Both the position numbers and the translations under genes were made by a program. This document shows, piece after piece, positions 48,549 to 57,545 of a stretch of DNA of 64,000 bases. Numbering within the stretch: position 1 is the first letter of the stretch; each line of letters begins with the position of its first letter. The notes under the pieces are model-generated. The model was not told where the DNA came from. It saw only the letters and a list, made by a program, of their open reading frames with translations, and did no database searches. Source of the stretch: Stagnimonas sp. (GTDB lineage: Bacteria; Pseudomonadota; Gammaproteobacteria; Nevskiales; Nevskiaceae); contig JAUYNO010000075.1 of NCBI GenBank assembly GCA_030696045.1, forward strand, positions 48,972 through 112,971. The letters run 5' to 3'.

Positions 48549-49271
48549 TCAGGCGTAGTCGCCATGCCGGGCCAGAAGGGCCGCCAGCAGGGCGACTGGG
48601 GCGGTTTCGGTGCGCAAGATGCGCGGTCCCAAGGCCAGGCGCTGCCAGCCATGGCGGGCGGCGAGGGCCAGCTCGGTCTCGTCGAAGCCGCCTTCGGGGC
48701 CGATCAGAGCGGTGATTTCGCCGACGGCCGGCAGGGCCGAAAGCCGGCTGTCGCCGCCTGGCGCGAGGATCAGCTTCAGGCCGGGATGCGCGGCGGCGAC
48801 GTAGGTCTCGAAGCGCTCGGGGGCCGTGACGACAGGCACCCGGGTGCGCCCGGATTGCTCGGCGGCGCCGACCACGACACCTCTCCAGTGCTCGACCTTC
48901 TTCTCCCAGCGCTCACCGTCGAGCTTGACCACGCCGCGCGCCGACAGCAGCGGCGCGAACGCCGTGGCGCCCAGCTCGGTCGCCTTCTGCAGGGCGTAGT
49001 CCATGCGCTCGCCCTTCGACACGCACTGGGCGATGGTCACGGCCAGCGGCGCCTCGCGCGACACCGGGTCGTGGGCCTCGATGCGCAGCCGCGCCGAGCG
49101 GCGCGCGACCTCGACCAGTTCGGCGGCGTACTCGCCCCCCTCGCCGTTGAACACGATCAGCCGCTCGCCCTTGCCCATGCGCAGCACCTGCACCAGATGG
49201 CGCACGGCCTCGTCCGGCAGATCCAGTGTGGCGCCGGCTGCGAGCGGCTGGGGCAGGTAGAGGCGGGTCAT
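48549..49271 (-). CDS. rsmE: 16S rRNA (uracil1498-N3)-methyltransferase
   Basis: 240 residues. The PUA-like start (VRHLVQVLRMGKGERLIVFNG) and the SPOUT knot at the end (IGPEGGFDETE, LALGPRILRTETAP) are both clear. It methylates U1498 in the decoding region of 16S rRNA. Its ATG overlaps the bioA stop by four bases (ATGA). Confidence 0.95.
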   Translation of the reverse strand: MTRLYLPQPLAAGATLDLPDEAVRHLVQVLRMGKGERLIVFNGEGGEYAAELVEVARRSARLRIEAHDPVSREAPLAVTIAQCVSKGERMDYALQKATELGATAFAPLLSARGVVKLDGERWEKKVEHWRGVVVGAAEQSGRTRVPVVTAPERFETYVAAAHPGLKLILAPGGDSRLSALPAVGEITALIGPEGGFDETELALAARHGWQRLALGPRILRTETAPVALLAALLARHGDYA

Positions 49272-50659
49272 GCGGCTTCGCGGGTGGCGACATCCACCGC
49301 CTCGCACAGCACCTCGCAGATCAGCTGCGCTTCCTTGGCGCTGATCGCGTAGGGCGGCATCAGGTAGAGCACATTGCCGAGCGGGCGCAGCACCACACCC
49401 TTGTCGAGCGCGTGACGGTAGGCGCGCAGGCCGCGCCGCTCGGTAGCGGGGAAGGGTTCGCGCTTCGCCGAGTTGCGCACCATCTCGACCGCGAGGATCA
49501 GGCCGGTCTGGCGCACTTCGGCGACGTGGCGGTGCTGGCGCAATGGCGCGGTGTGAGCCCACAGCAGCTGGGCCAGCACGTCGTTGGCGGACAGGGCGTT
49601 GGTGTCCTGGAACAGCGCCAGCGAGGCCAGCGCCGCGCGGCAGGCGAGCGGATTGCCGGTGTAGCTGTGGCTGTGCAGGAAGGCCTTGTAGGCGGCCGGC
49701 TCGGCGTAGAAGGCCTGGTAGATGCTCTCGCGGGTCATCACCGCCGCCAGCGGCAGGGTGCCGCCGGTCAGGCCCTTCGACAGGCACATGAAATCCGGCG
49801 TGATGCCGTGCTTGGCGCCGCGCCCGTGCACCGCCGGCGGCGCCTGCTCGCAGGCGAAGAAGCTGCCGGTGCGGCCGAAGCCGACCGCGATCTCGTCGGC
49901 GATCAGGTGCACGCCGAACTCGTCGCAGTACTGGCGTGCCAGTGTCAGGTACACCGGGTGGTACATGCGCATGCCGCCGGCGCACTGCACCAGCGGTTCG
50001 AGGATGACGGCGCAGACCTCGTGGGCGTGGCGCTCCAGGGTCATGCGCAGGTGCATGGCCTGGCGGCGGCTGTGATCCTCCCAGCTCTGGCCGGCGCCGC
50101 GCTCGTAGCAGTCGGGCGAGGCCACGAACAGCGGCTGCAGCAGCAGCGGCGCATAGGTGTCGCGGTAGATGCTGGGGCCGCCGACCGCGAGCGCGCCCAG
50201 GGTCTCGCCGTGATAGCTGTTCTGCAGCGCGACGAAACGCCGCTTCTCCGGCTTGCCGCTGTTGAGCCAGAAATGAAAGCTCATCTTCAGCGCCGCTTCC
50301 ACCGCGCTGGAGCCGTTGTCGGTGAAAAAGCAGCGCGGCAGACCGCTTTTCGCGGCCAGCTGCTCGGCCAGTGCAATCGCCGGTTCGTGGGTGAAGCCGG
50401 CGAAGATCACATGGTCGAGCGTGTCGAGCTGTGCCTTGAGAGCCGAGACGATGGCGGGATGGCGATGGCCCCAGAGATTGGTCCACCAGCTGCTCACCGC
50501 GTCGAGATAGCGTTTGCCTTCAAAATCCTCCAGCCAGACGCCGTCGGCGCGGGCGATAGGAATCAGCGGCAGCTCGCCGCTGGCGTGGTCCTGCATCTGG
50601 GTGCAGGGCTGCCAGACGTGGGCGAGGGAGCGCGCACGCCAGTCGGCATTGCTGGTCAC
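49268..50659 (-). CDS. bioA: Adenosylmethionine-8-amino-7-oxononanoate aminotransferase
   Basis: 463 residues from a GTG overlapping the argA stop (GTGA). PLP-enzyme signatures: HVWQPCTQM and LDAVSSWWTN (substrate-binding, BioA-specific Trp pair), DNGSSAVEAALKM, SYHGETLGALAVGG, DEIAVGFGRTG and Lys in SKGLTGGTLPLA. It makes 7,8-diaminononanoate from KAPA and SAM in biotin synthesis. The rest of the bio genes are not here. Confidence 0.95.
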   Translation of the reverse strand: MTSNADWRARSLAHVWQPCTQMQDHASGELPLIPIARADGVWLEDFEGKRYLDAVSSWWTNLWGHRHPAIVSALKAQLDTLDHVIFAGFTHEPAIALAEQLAAKSGLPRCFFTDNGSSAVEAALKMSFHFWLNSGKPEKRRFVALQNSYHGETLGALAVGGPSIYRDTYAPLLLQPLFVASPDCYERGAGQSWEDHSRRQAMHLRMTLERHAHEVCAVILEPLVQCAGGMRMYHPVYLTLARQYCDEFGVHLIADEIAVGFGRTGSFFACEQAPPAVHGRGAKHGITPDFMCLSKGLTGGTLPLAAVMTRESIYQAFYAEPAAYKAFLHSHSYTGNPLACRAALASLALFQDTNALSANDVLAQLLWAHTAPLRQHRHVAEVRQTGLILAVEMVRNSAKREPFPATERRGLRAYRHALDKGVVLRPLGNVLYLMPPYAISAKEAQLICEVLCEAVDVATREAA

Positions 50660-51978
50660 AAGCTCTTCACCAGCACGATGGAATTGCGCCGGTAGTTGTA
50701 GATGCGCTGCTTCTGCACCGGCAGGTCTTCGATCCGGCCTTCGACGAAGCCGTGTTCGAGGAACCAGTGCTCGGTGGTGGTGGTGAGCGCAAAGATCTGC
50801 TTCAGGCCCTGCTGGCGGGCGGTGTCCTCGGCGCGCTTGAGCAGGGCTTCGGCGCGGCCTTCGCCCCGGTAGTCGCTGTGCACGGCGACGCAGGAGAACT
50901 CGCCCATGCTCTTGGCCGGGAAGGGGAACAGGGCACAGCAGGCAATGACCAGACCGTCGCGCACCATCACGTCGAACTGGCCGATCTCCAGTTCCAGCTG
51001 CTCGCGCGAACGCGGCACCAGTACGCCGGCGTCTTCCAGCGGCTTGATCAGGGCCAGGATGCCGCCGACGTCCTCGATGCTGGCCTCGCGCACCGCCTCG
51101 TAATGGGCGTCGGTGTAGACCATCAGACCGACGCCGTCGCGGGTGTAGAGCTCGCGCAGCAGCGCGCCTTCCTCGGCGGCACCGACCAGGTGGGTGCGCT
51201 TGACGCCGCCGCGACCGGCGGCCAGCGCGGCGGCGAGGTGGGCGCGATCGCTCTCGGCCAGGTGGGCGGCATTCTCGAACAGCCGGGTCGCCTCGCCCAG
51301 CGAGAGCTGGCCGGCGTCGCCGGTGTCGGCGGCCAGCTTCCAGTCGTCCGGGTTGCTGTTGACCATGAACACCAGCTTGTCGGCCGCCAGCGCGGCGGCG
51401 ACGGCGGTGGCGACATCTTCGTAGCGCAGGTTGAAGATCTCGCCGGTGGGCGAGTAGCCGACATTGCTGATGAGCGCGATGCGGCCCTGGTCCAGGGCCT
51501 GGCGGATCGACTCGCCGTCGATGCGCCGCACTTCGCCGGTGTAGTGGTGATCGATGCCGTTGCGCACCCCGACCGGCTTGGCCACCACCCAGTTGCCGCC
51601 GGCGACCTTGACCCGGGCGCTGCCCATGGGCGTGGAAGCCAGCGAGGTCGACAGCCGCGCCTCGATGCCCATGCGCAGGCTGCCGGCGGCTTCCAGCACG
51701 CAGGCCAGGGTTTCGCTGTCGGTGATCCGCAGCGCGCCGTTGTGCTTCGACTCCAGCCCCAACCGCAGCAGCCGCTGCTCGATCTGCGGCCGGGCGCCGT
51801 GCACCAGCACGATCTTCACGCCCAGGCTGTGCAGGAGCGCGACGTCGTAGAGGAAGTTTTCGAAATCCGCGCGCTCGCAGATCTCGCCGCCGAAGGCGAG
51901 CACGAACACGCGGTCGACGTGGGCATGCACGTAGGGCGCGGCGGCGCGCAGGGCGCGGACGAAATCGGCGGGATTCAT
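50656..51978 (-). CDS. argA: N-acetylglutamate synthase
   Basis: 440 residues. An N-terminal amino-acid-kinase-like domain (VFVLAFGGE, KIVLVHGARPQIE, HYTGEVRRID, ALISNVGYSPTGE) is joined to a C-terminal GNAT acetyltransferase domain (CVAVHSDYRGEGRAEALL). This is the classical bacterial ArgA, the first step of arginine synthesis. A TATAAT lies eight bases before the ATG, so the mRNA may be nearly leaderless. First gene of the overlapping block argA-bioA-rsmE. Confidence 0.95.
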   Translation of the reverse strand: MNPADFVRALRAAAPYVHAHVDRVFVLAFGGEICERADFENFLYDVALLHSLGVKIVLVHGARPQIEQRLLRLGLESKHNGALRITDSETLACVLEAAGSLRMGIEARLSTSLASTPMGSARVKVAGGNWVVAKPVGVRNGIDHHYTGEVRRIDGESIRQALDQGRIALISNVGYSPTGEIFNLRYEDVATAVAAALAADKLVFMVNSNPDDWKLAADTGDAGQLSLGEATRLFENAAHLAESDRAHLAAALAAGRGGVKRTHLVGAAEEGALLRELYTRDGVGLMVYTDAHYEAVREASIEDVGGILALIKPLEDAGVLVPRSREQLELEIGQFDVMVRDGLVIACCALFPFPAKSMGEFSCVAVHSDYRGEGRAEALLKRAEDTARQQGLKQIFALTTTTEHWFLEHGFVEGRIEDLPVQKQRIYNYRRNSIVLVKSL

Positions 51979-51986
51979 GGCGGCGG

Positions 51987-51992
51987 ATTATA
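51987..51992 (-). promoter_or_regulatory. -10 element of argA (perfect TATAAT)
   Basis: TATAAT on the minus strand ends eight bases before the argA ATG, so transcription would begin within one or two bases of the start codon. No Shine-Dalgarno fits in the gap (CCGCCGCC). Confidence 0.55.
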
Positions 51993-52038
51993 GGCGGGCG
52001 CCTGGGCGGAGCCGGCCGGCCCGGCTGGGGGTGGGCGG

Positions 52039-52044
52039 TATAAT
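52039..52044 (+). promoter_or_regulatory. -10 element of ygfB (perfect TATAAT)
   Basis: TATAAT ends six bases before the ygfB ATG at 52051, so the predicted start of transcription is at or next to that ATG. With the argA element this gives a back-to-back pair of perfect -10 boxes 46 bp apart; -35 boxes are poor. Confidence 0.55.
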
Positions 52045-52050
52045 CGCGCC

Positions 52051-52608
52051 ATGTCTTCCCTAACTCCCCACAGCGCGCTCGCCGCCCTGTTGCAGCGCGC
52101 CGGTTTCGACCAGGACCCCAGCGAATATCACGGTGCCCTGTGCGGCGCGCTCTGCGTGCGCGGCAGCAGCGAGGTCGATCCCCTGCGGCTGCTCGAGCGG
52201 GTCGCCATCGAGGCGCCACCGCCGGAAGTGCAGGGGCCGCTGGCCAGTCTGCGCGACGCCACCGCCCGCGATCTCGCCGACGCCGACAGCGGCATCCGCC
52301 TGCTGCTGCCGGATGACGAGCAACCGCTGGCCCTGCGCGCCCGTGCACTCGGCCAGTGGTGCGAAGGCTTCCTGTTCGGGCTCGCCAGTCGCGGCGGCCT
52401 GAACCTGGCCCAGGCTTCGGCGGAGGTGCGCGAGGTGGTGGAAGACCTCAGCCAGTTCACCCGCGCCGAGTTCAACGACGGCGACAACGCCGAGATCGAG
52501 GAAGAGGCCTATGCCGAACTCGTCGAGTACGTGCGGGTCGGATTGCAACTGGTCTTCGTCGAGTTGGTGCCGCGCGCCAACATTGCTGGCAACGAAACCG
52601 TCCACTAG
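52051..52608 (+). CDS. ygfB: UPF0149 / YgfB family protein
   Basis: 185 residues. The helical UPF0149 pattern is present: SEYHGALCGALCVRG near 28, LRARALGQWCEGFLFGLA near 95 and the acidic EEEAYAELVEYVRVGLQLVF near 150. In Pseudomonas YgfB affects ampDh3 and beta-lactam resistance; its general role is unsettled. Gene order ygfB-pepP-ubiH-ubiI is conserved in gammaproteobacteria. Confidence 0.95.
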   Translation: MSSLTPHSALAALLQRAGFDQDPSEYHGALCGALCVRGSSEVDPLRLLERVAIEAPPPEVQGPLASLRDATARDLADADSGIRLLLPDDEQPLALRARALGQWCEGFLFGLASRGGLNLAQASAEVREVVEDLSQFTRAEFNDGDNAEIEEEAYAELVEYVRVGLQLVFVELVPRANIAGNETVH

Positions 52609-52626
52609 TTTTTCGAGGTTCTGTCC

Positions 52627-53967
52627 ATGCGCCCCAACGACCACCAGCTGATCGAATACGCCGCCCGCCGCGCCGAGCTGATGCGCCGCATCGGCGCCGA
52701 CGGCGTCGCCATCATTCCGAGCGCGACCGAAGTCACCCGCGCCCGCGACACCCAGTACCGCTTTCGGCAGGACGCCGATTTCGCCTATCTCACCGGTTTC
52801 AAGGAGCCGGATGCGGTGGCGGTGATCGTGCCTGGCCGCAAGGACGCCGAGGGCAATCCGGCCGATTTCATCCTGTTCGTGCGCCCGCGCAATGCCGAGC
52901 GCGAGATCTGGGACGGCCGCCGCCATGGGCCGGAGGGTGCCATCGCCGTGTTCGGAGCCCGCCAGGCCCACAGCATCGAGGCGCTGGACGCCGAGCTGCC
53001 GAAGCTGCTCGCCGGCCGCGAAACCCTGCACTACACCCTGGGCGAGTACCCGGCGCTGGACCCCAAGATCATCGCCGTCGTCAAGCACATCCGGGACGTC
53101 GCCCGGCGCGGCGCGGTGGCACCGCACACGGTGGTGGCGCTGGAGCAGACCCTGCACGAGATGCGCCTGCTCAAGCGCCCGGCCGAGATCGAACTGCAGC
53201 GCACCGCCTGCGAGGTGAGCGCCGCCGCCCACGTGCGCGCCATGCGCGCCACCCGGCCCGGCCGCAACGAATGGGAGATCGCCGCCGAGATCGCCGCCGA
53301 GTTCAGCCTCAACGACTGCGAACCGGGCTACGGCACCATCTGCGGCGGCGGCGACAATGCCTGCATCCTCCATTACACCGAGAACAATGCGGTGCTGAAG
53401 GACGGCGAGCTGCTGCTGATCGATGCCGGCGCCGAGTACCGCGGCTACACCGGCGACATCACCCGCACCTTCCCGATCAACGGCCATTTCAGCGCGGCGC
53501 AGCGCGCGGTCTACGAGGTGGTGCTGGCGGCGCAGCTGGCGGCCATCGAGGAGCTGACCGTCGGCAACAGCGCCGGTCGTCCGCACGAGATCGCCACCCG
53601 CGTGCTGACCGAGGGGCTGGTCAAGCTGGGCCTGCTAAAGGGTGAGGTGGACGAGCTGATCCGCGCCGATAAGCAGAAGCAGTTCTACATGCACGGCACC
53701 GGCCACTGGCTGGGCATGGACGTGCACGACGTCGGCCGCTACAAGCTGGCCGGCGAGTACCGGGTGTTCGAGGCCGGCATGGTGATGACGGTCGAGCCCG
53801 GCCTCTACATCGCGCCCGGCACCGAGGGCGTCGATCCCGTCTACTGGGGCATCGGCATCCGCATCGAGGACGACGTGCTGGTGACCGAGCAGGGGCCGGA
53901 AGTGCTGACCAGCGGCGTGCCGAAGCTGGTCAGCGACATCGAGTCCCTGATGGCCACTCGCGCCTAG
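52627..53967 (+). CDS. pepP: Xaa-Pro aminopeptidase (aminopeptidase P)
   Basis: 446 residues. The pita-bread C-terminal domain carries the five metal ligands: Asp in LLIDAGAEYRGYTGD (two Asp), His in GTGHWLGMDVHD, Glu in TVEPGLYI and Glu in GIRIEDD. The N-terminal domain (FRQDADFAYLTGF) is the usual cap. It removes N-terminal residues before proline in the cytoplasm, with Mn(II). Likely in one transcript with ygfB and the two ubi genes. Confidence 0.96.
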   Translation: MRPNDHQLIEYAARRAELMRRIGADGVAIIPSATEVTRARDTQYRFRQDADFAYLTGFKEPDAVAVIVPGRKDAEGNPADFILFVRPRNAEREIWDGRRHGPEGAIAVFGARQAHSIEALDAELPKLLAGRETLHYTLGEYPALDPKIIAVVKHIRDVARRGAVAPHTVVALEQTLHEMRLLKRPAEIELQRTACEVSAAAHVRAMRATRPGRNEWEIAAEIAAEFSLNDCEPGYGTICGGGDNACILHYTENNAVLKDGELLLIDAGAEYRGYTGDITRTFPINGHFSAAQRAVYEVVLAAQLAAIEELTVGNSAGRPHEIATRVLTEGLVKLGLLKGEVDELIRADKQKQFYMHGTGHWLGMDVHDVGRYKLAGEYRVFEAGMVMTVEPGLYIAPGTEGVDPVYWGIGIRIEDDVLVTEQGPEVLTSGVPKLVSDIESLMATRA

Positions 53968-53984
53968 ACGCGCGGGCACTGGCG

Positions 53985-55187
53985 ATGACGGACAGCTGCG
54001 ACCTCGCCATCGTCGGCGGCGGCCTCGTTGGCGCCAGCCTGGCGGTGGCGCTGGCGGACACGCCGCTGCGCATCGTGCTGATCGAGGCGGCACAGCCGCC
54101 CGCCAGCGCGCCGGCCTGGGACGAGCGCTGCATCGCGCTCAACGATGCCAGTCGCCAGATCTTCGCCGGCATCGGGGTCTGGGAGGCCTTGGTGCCGCAG
54201 GTGGCGCCGATCACCGCCACCCATATCTCCGAGCGCGGCCGCTTTGGCGTCACCCGCTTCCATGCCGCCGAGGCTGGCTTGCCGGCGCTCGGCTACAACA
54301 CGCCGATGCGGGCCCTGGGGGGCGAACTGATGACGCGGGTCGCGGCCCAGCCGAACCTGCAACTGCGCTGTCCCGAGCGCCTGGAAGGACTGAGCCTGGA
54401 TGCCGGCGGCGCCGAACTGCTCCTGGCGTCCGGCGGCACCCTGCGGGCCGGACTGCTGGTGGCGGCCGACGGCGCCGGCTCGGCGGTACGGCGCCTGCTC
54501 GGTTACCAGGCGGAGCTGCGCGACTACCAGCAGACGGCCCTGGTCACGGCGGTCAGGGTGCAGCGCGACCCGGCCGGCGTCGCCTACGAGCGCTTCACGC
54601 CGGAAGGCCCTTTCGCCCTGCTGCCGAAGCCGGGTGCGGTCGACGCGCAGGGCCATCCCTGTTCGCTGATCTGGACCCTGCCGACCGAGCGCGCTGAGAG
54701 CTTGCGCGCCCTGCCGGACGCCGAGTTCCTGGCGCTTGCCGAGGACTGCTTCGGCGAGCGCCTGGGCCGCTTCCGTGCCCTCGGCCGCCGTCTGCCGCAT
54801 CCGCTGCAGCGCAGCCTGGCCGAGCAGCTCACCGCGCCCGGCGTGGTGTTCTGCGGCAATGCCGCCCAGAGCCTGCACCCGGTGGCGGCGCAGGGCTTCA
54901 ACCTGGGCCTGCGCGACGTCGCGACCCTGGCCGCCAGCCTGCGCGTCGCGCTGGCGGCGGGCGCGCCGCTGGCCGATCCGGCGCGGCTCGCCGCCTATGT
55001 TCAGGCCCGCGAGCAGGATCGCCGCCGCACCGCCGATTTCACCGATCAGCTGGTGCGGCTGTTCTCCAACCGCCTGCCGCTGCTGCGCGGCCTGCGTCAC
55101 CTAGGCCTGCTGGCGCTGGACCTGACGCCGCCGCTGAAGGAGGCGGTGCTGCGGCAGAACCTGGGCCATCGCGGGCTGGCGGCATGA
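53985..55187 (+). CDS. ubiH: 2-octaprenyl-6-methoxyphenol hydroxylase
   Basis: 400 residues. FAD-binding GGGLVGAS near 12, the DG motif AADGAGSAVR near 160 and the GNAAQSLHPVAAQGFNLGLRD signature near 288 (UbiH form, with GNAAQ rather than GDAAH) are present. It adds a ring hydroxyl in ubiquinone synthesis and sits at the membrane. The stop overlaps the next start (ATGA). No biosynthetic oddity. Confidence 0.93.
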   Translation: MTDSCDLAIVGGGLVGASLAVALADTPLRIVLIEAAQPPASAPAWDERCIALNDASRQIFAGIGVWEALVPQVAPITATHISERGRFGVTRFHAAEAGLPALGYNTPMRALGGELMTRVAAQPNLQLRCPERLEGLSLDAGGAELLLASGGTLRAGLLVAADGAGSAVRRLLGYQAELRDYQQTALVTAVRVQRDPAGVAYERFTPEGPFALLPKPGAVDAQGHPCSLIWTLPTERAESLRALPDAEFLALAEDCFGERLGRFRALGRRLPHPLQRSLAEQLTAPGVVFCGNAAQSLHPVAAQGFNLGLRDVATLAASLRVALAAGAPLADPARLAAYVQAREQDRRRTADFTDQLVRLFSNRLPLLRGLRHLGLLALDLTPPLKEAVLRQNLGHRGLAA

Positions 55188-56359
55188 GTGGCGGCTACGA
55201 CGCCGACATCCTGATCGCCGGCGGTGGCCCGGTCGGGCTGGCGGCGGCGGCGGCTCTGGCGCAGGCCGGCTTCCAGGTGCGCCTGTACGAGCGTGCCGCC
55301 GCGCCGCCCGCCTTCGATGGCGACCGCGTCGATGCGCGCGTCTATGCCCTGTCGCCCGCCAGTCTGGCGCTGCTGGACCGGCTGGGTGCCGGTGCGGCCC
55401 TGCGCGGCTCGCGCTTCAGCCCCTACCGGGCCATGCGGGTCTGGGAGGACGAGCCCGGACGCGCGCTGTGCTTCAGCGCCGCCGAAGCCGGTGCCGAATG
55501 GCTCGGCGCCATCGTCGAGCACGGCGCGCTGGCGGCGGCGCTGGCGCAGGCCCTGCCGGCCGGCTGCGCCTGCTTCGCTCGGGAGATCGTCGCGGCCGAG
55601 ACCGATGAGGACGGTGTCGCCCTGCGCCTGGCCGACGGCAGTACAGAGCGCGGCCGCCTGCTGGTGGCGGCCGACGGCCCCGACTCGCCCTTGCGGCATC
55701 AGCTCGGCCTGGCCACGGTCGGCTGGGTCTACGACCAGCAGGCCCTGGTCTGCCATCTGCGGCCGGAGCGGCCGCATGAGCAGACCGCCTGGCAGCGCTT
55801 TCTGCCGACAGGGCCGCTGGCCCTGCTGCCACTGGCCGACGGCCGCGTGTCCCTGGTCTGGTCCTGCCGCGGCGCGCTGGCCGAGGAGCTGCTGGCGCTG
55901 TCCGACGCCGAGTTTGCCCTGCGGGTCAGCACCGCCAGCCAGGGGCGGCTGGGTGCGCTGTCCGAGCCGACGCCGCGCCGCGCCCTGCCGCTGCGGCTGC
56001 AACACGCGCAGGACTACCACGGCACCGGCCTGGTGCTGGTGGGCGACGCTGCGCACGTGGTGCATCCCCTGGCCGGCCAGGGGATGAACCTGGGTTTCGG
56101 CGACGTCGCGGCGCTGGCGGAGGTGCTGGCGGCTGCCCGCGCTGCGGGTCGCGGCTGGTGGCGGCCGCGTACCCTGGCTGCCTATGCCCGCCGGCGCAAG
56201 GCCGACAACCTGGAAATGCTGGCGCTCACCGACGGCCTGAAGCGCCTGTTCGGCAGCGAGCAGGCCGCGCTGCGGCGGCTGCTGGGTCTGGGCCTGGAGC
56301 TGGTCGACCGCGCGCCGCTGGCCAAGCCGGCGCTATTGGCGCGCGCGCTGGGGCGCTGA
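55184..56359 (+). CDS. ubiI: Second UbiH/UbiI/UbiF-type FAD-dependent hydroxylase
   Basis: 391 residues. GGGPVGLAAAAAL, AADGPDSPLR and LVGDAAHVVHPLAGQGMNLGFGD define it. The GDAAH form points to UbiI or UbiF rather than UbiH. Which ring position it hydroxylates cannot be told; neighbouring order suggests UbiI. Overlaps ubiH by four bases. It is convergent with the glycosyltransferase operon, five bases apart. Confidence 0.8.
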   Translation: MSGGYDADILIAGGGPVGLAAAAALAQAGFQVRLYERAAAPPAFDGDRVDARVYALSPASLALLDRLGAGAALRGSRFSPYRAMRVWEDEPGRALCFSAAEAGAEWLGAIVEHGALAAALAQALPAGCACFAREIVAAETDEDGVALRLADGSTERGRLLVAADGPDSPLRHQLGLATVGWVYDQQALVCHLRPERPHEQTAWQRFLPTGPLALLPLADGRVSLVWSCRGALAEELLALSDAEFALRVSTASQGRLGALSEPTPRRALPLRLQHAQDYHGTGLVLVGDAAHVVHPLAGQGMNLGFGDVAALAEVLAAARAAGRGWWRPRTLAAYARRRKADNLEMLALTDGLKRLFGSEQAALRRLLGLGLELVDRAPLAKPALLARALGR

Positions 56360-56363
56360 ATCC

Positions 56364-57545
56364 CTAGAGCGCGGCCAACCAGCGCTCCAGCCAGTCCGGA
56401 ACGATGCGGCGGCGGTCCTGATCGGCATGATGCGCCGCGAACCGGCCAGCGGCCGCTCGCAGGCTGTCGTCCTCCAGAAGCTGTCGTAGCGCCGCAGCTG
56501 GGTTCTGGTGCGCCTTTCCGTTCAGTACCACGGCAGCGCCGAGTTGCCGCGCGCGCTCGGCCAGCAGGCGCTGCTCCATCGTGTAGGGCAGGAGCAGCAC
56601 GGGCTTGCCGGCCAGCAGCGCCTCGGCGGTGGCGCCGTGGGCGCCGTAATTGACGAAGATGTCGCAGCCCTCCACGGCCTGCCGCAGCCAGATGTCGCGA
56701 TCGATGAACACCAGGCCCGGCCGCTGGTAGGGCGCCAGCCGCGCCGGATCAAGCTCGGCGATGCGCACCAGTACTTGCGCCGGCAGGCGGGCGAGTGCGT
56801 CGAGCAGCGGCTCCAGCCCGTCGAAGGGACGCAGGTAGGCCAGCACCCGTTTCTCGCCGCTGGGGCCCCAGTCCACTTCGAGGCCACTGGAGAAGTCGGG
56901 CAGGCCCAGGTAGCTCGCCGCGCGCGGCAGGCCGTAGTGGTCGAGTTCCGGGTAGGTCTTGAGCCCGGCGAGCACGCCGTCGAACAGTTGTCGCAGGCTG
57001 GTCAGTGGCGCCGCGCCGAAGCGGCCGAGCGCGGCGTTGACCAGCCGCAGCACCTGCTCCTCGTTGCGCGTCAGTACGTTCGCGCCCAGGCGCAGGCCGG
57101 GAAAGGCCGGTAGCGGCGAGGCCGGCGGCGGCAGCGTGAAGCCGGTGCCGGTGGCGGCCGCCGGCAGGTCCAGCGAGCGGGCGGCGAGCAGGGCGGTGGG
57201 GGCGTGATCGACCAGCACTGCGCTGCAGCCGCTCAGGATCATCAGCTCGCGCCAGGCGCGCAGGCGGCCGGCCAGGGCGTCTTCCTGATCGAAGCCGCAG
57301 TTGTGCAGCAGGCTGGCGTAACTGGTCTGCACCCGCACCGGATTGCGGATGCGGCCCACCGCCAGCGGCGCCGGATACACCGGCCCGAAGCGATGCAGGC
57401 CCAGGCGTTCGGCGCCGTCCAGCTCGCGCACCGCGAACGCACAGCCGTGCCCGCGCGCGCGCAGCTGCTCGGCGATGGCGCGCAGCGGCATCAGGTGGCC
57501 GTAGCCGGCGCCCAGCTCCCAGGCCAGCAGGATGCGCTGCGCCAT
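56364..57545 (-). CDS. MGT/UGT-type glycosyltransferase
   Basis: 393 residues, GT-B fold. The acceptor half begins ILLAWELGAGYGHLMPLRAIAEQL, and the donor site shows NYGAHGATAEALLAGKPVLLLPYTMEQRLLA, the UGT/MGT signature with the final Q in the DQ position replaced by EQ. No signal peptide. It overlaps the SapC gene by one base and is last in the surface-protein operon, so it may glycosylate that protein or a lipid partner (inference). Confidence 0.85.
   Translation of the reverse strand: MAQRILLAWELGAGYGHLMPLRAIAEQLRARGHGCAFAVRELDGAERLGLHRFGPVYPAPLAVGRIRNPVRVQTSYASLLHNCGFDQEDALAGRLRAWRELMILSGCSAVLVDHAPTALLAARSLDLPAAATGTGFTLPPPASPLPAFPGLRLGANVLTRNEEQVLRLVNAALGRFGAAPLTSLRQLFDGVLAGLKTYPELDHYGLPRAASYLGLPDFSSGLEVDWGPSGEKRVLAYLRPFDGLEPLLDALARLPAQVLVRIAELDPARLAPYQRPGLVFIDRDIWLRQAVEGCDIFVNYGAHGATAEALLAGKPVLLLPYTMEQRLLAERARQLGAAVVLNGKAHQNPAAALRQLLEDDSLRAAAGRFAAHHADQDRRRIVPDWLERWLAAL

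Noticed and set aside
50660..51000. Biotin operator or riboswitch before bioA
   Set aside because: bioA starts inside the end of argA, so there is no leader, and no BirA-like palindrome was seen.
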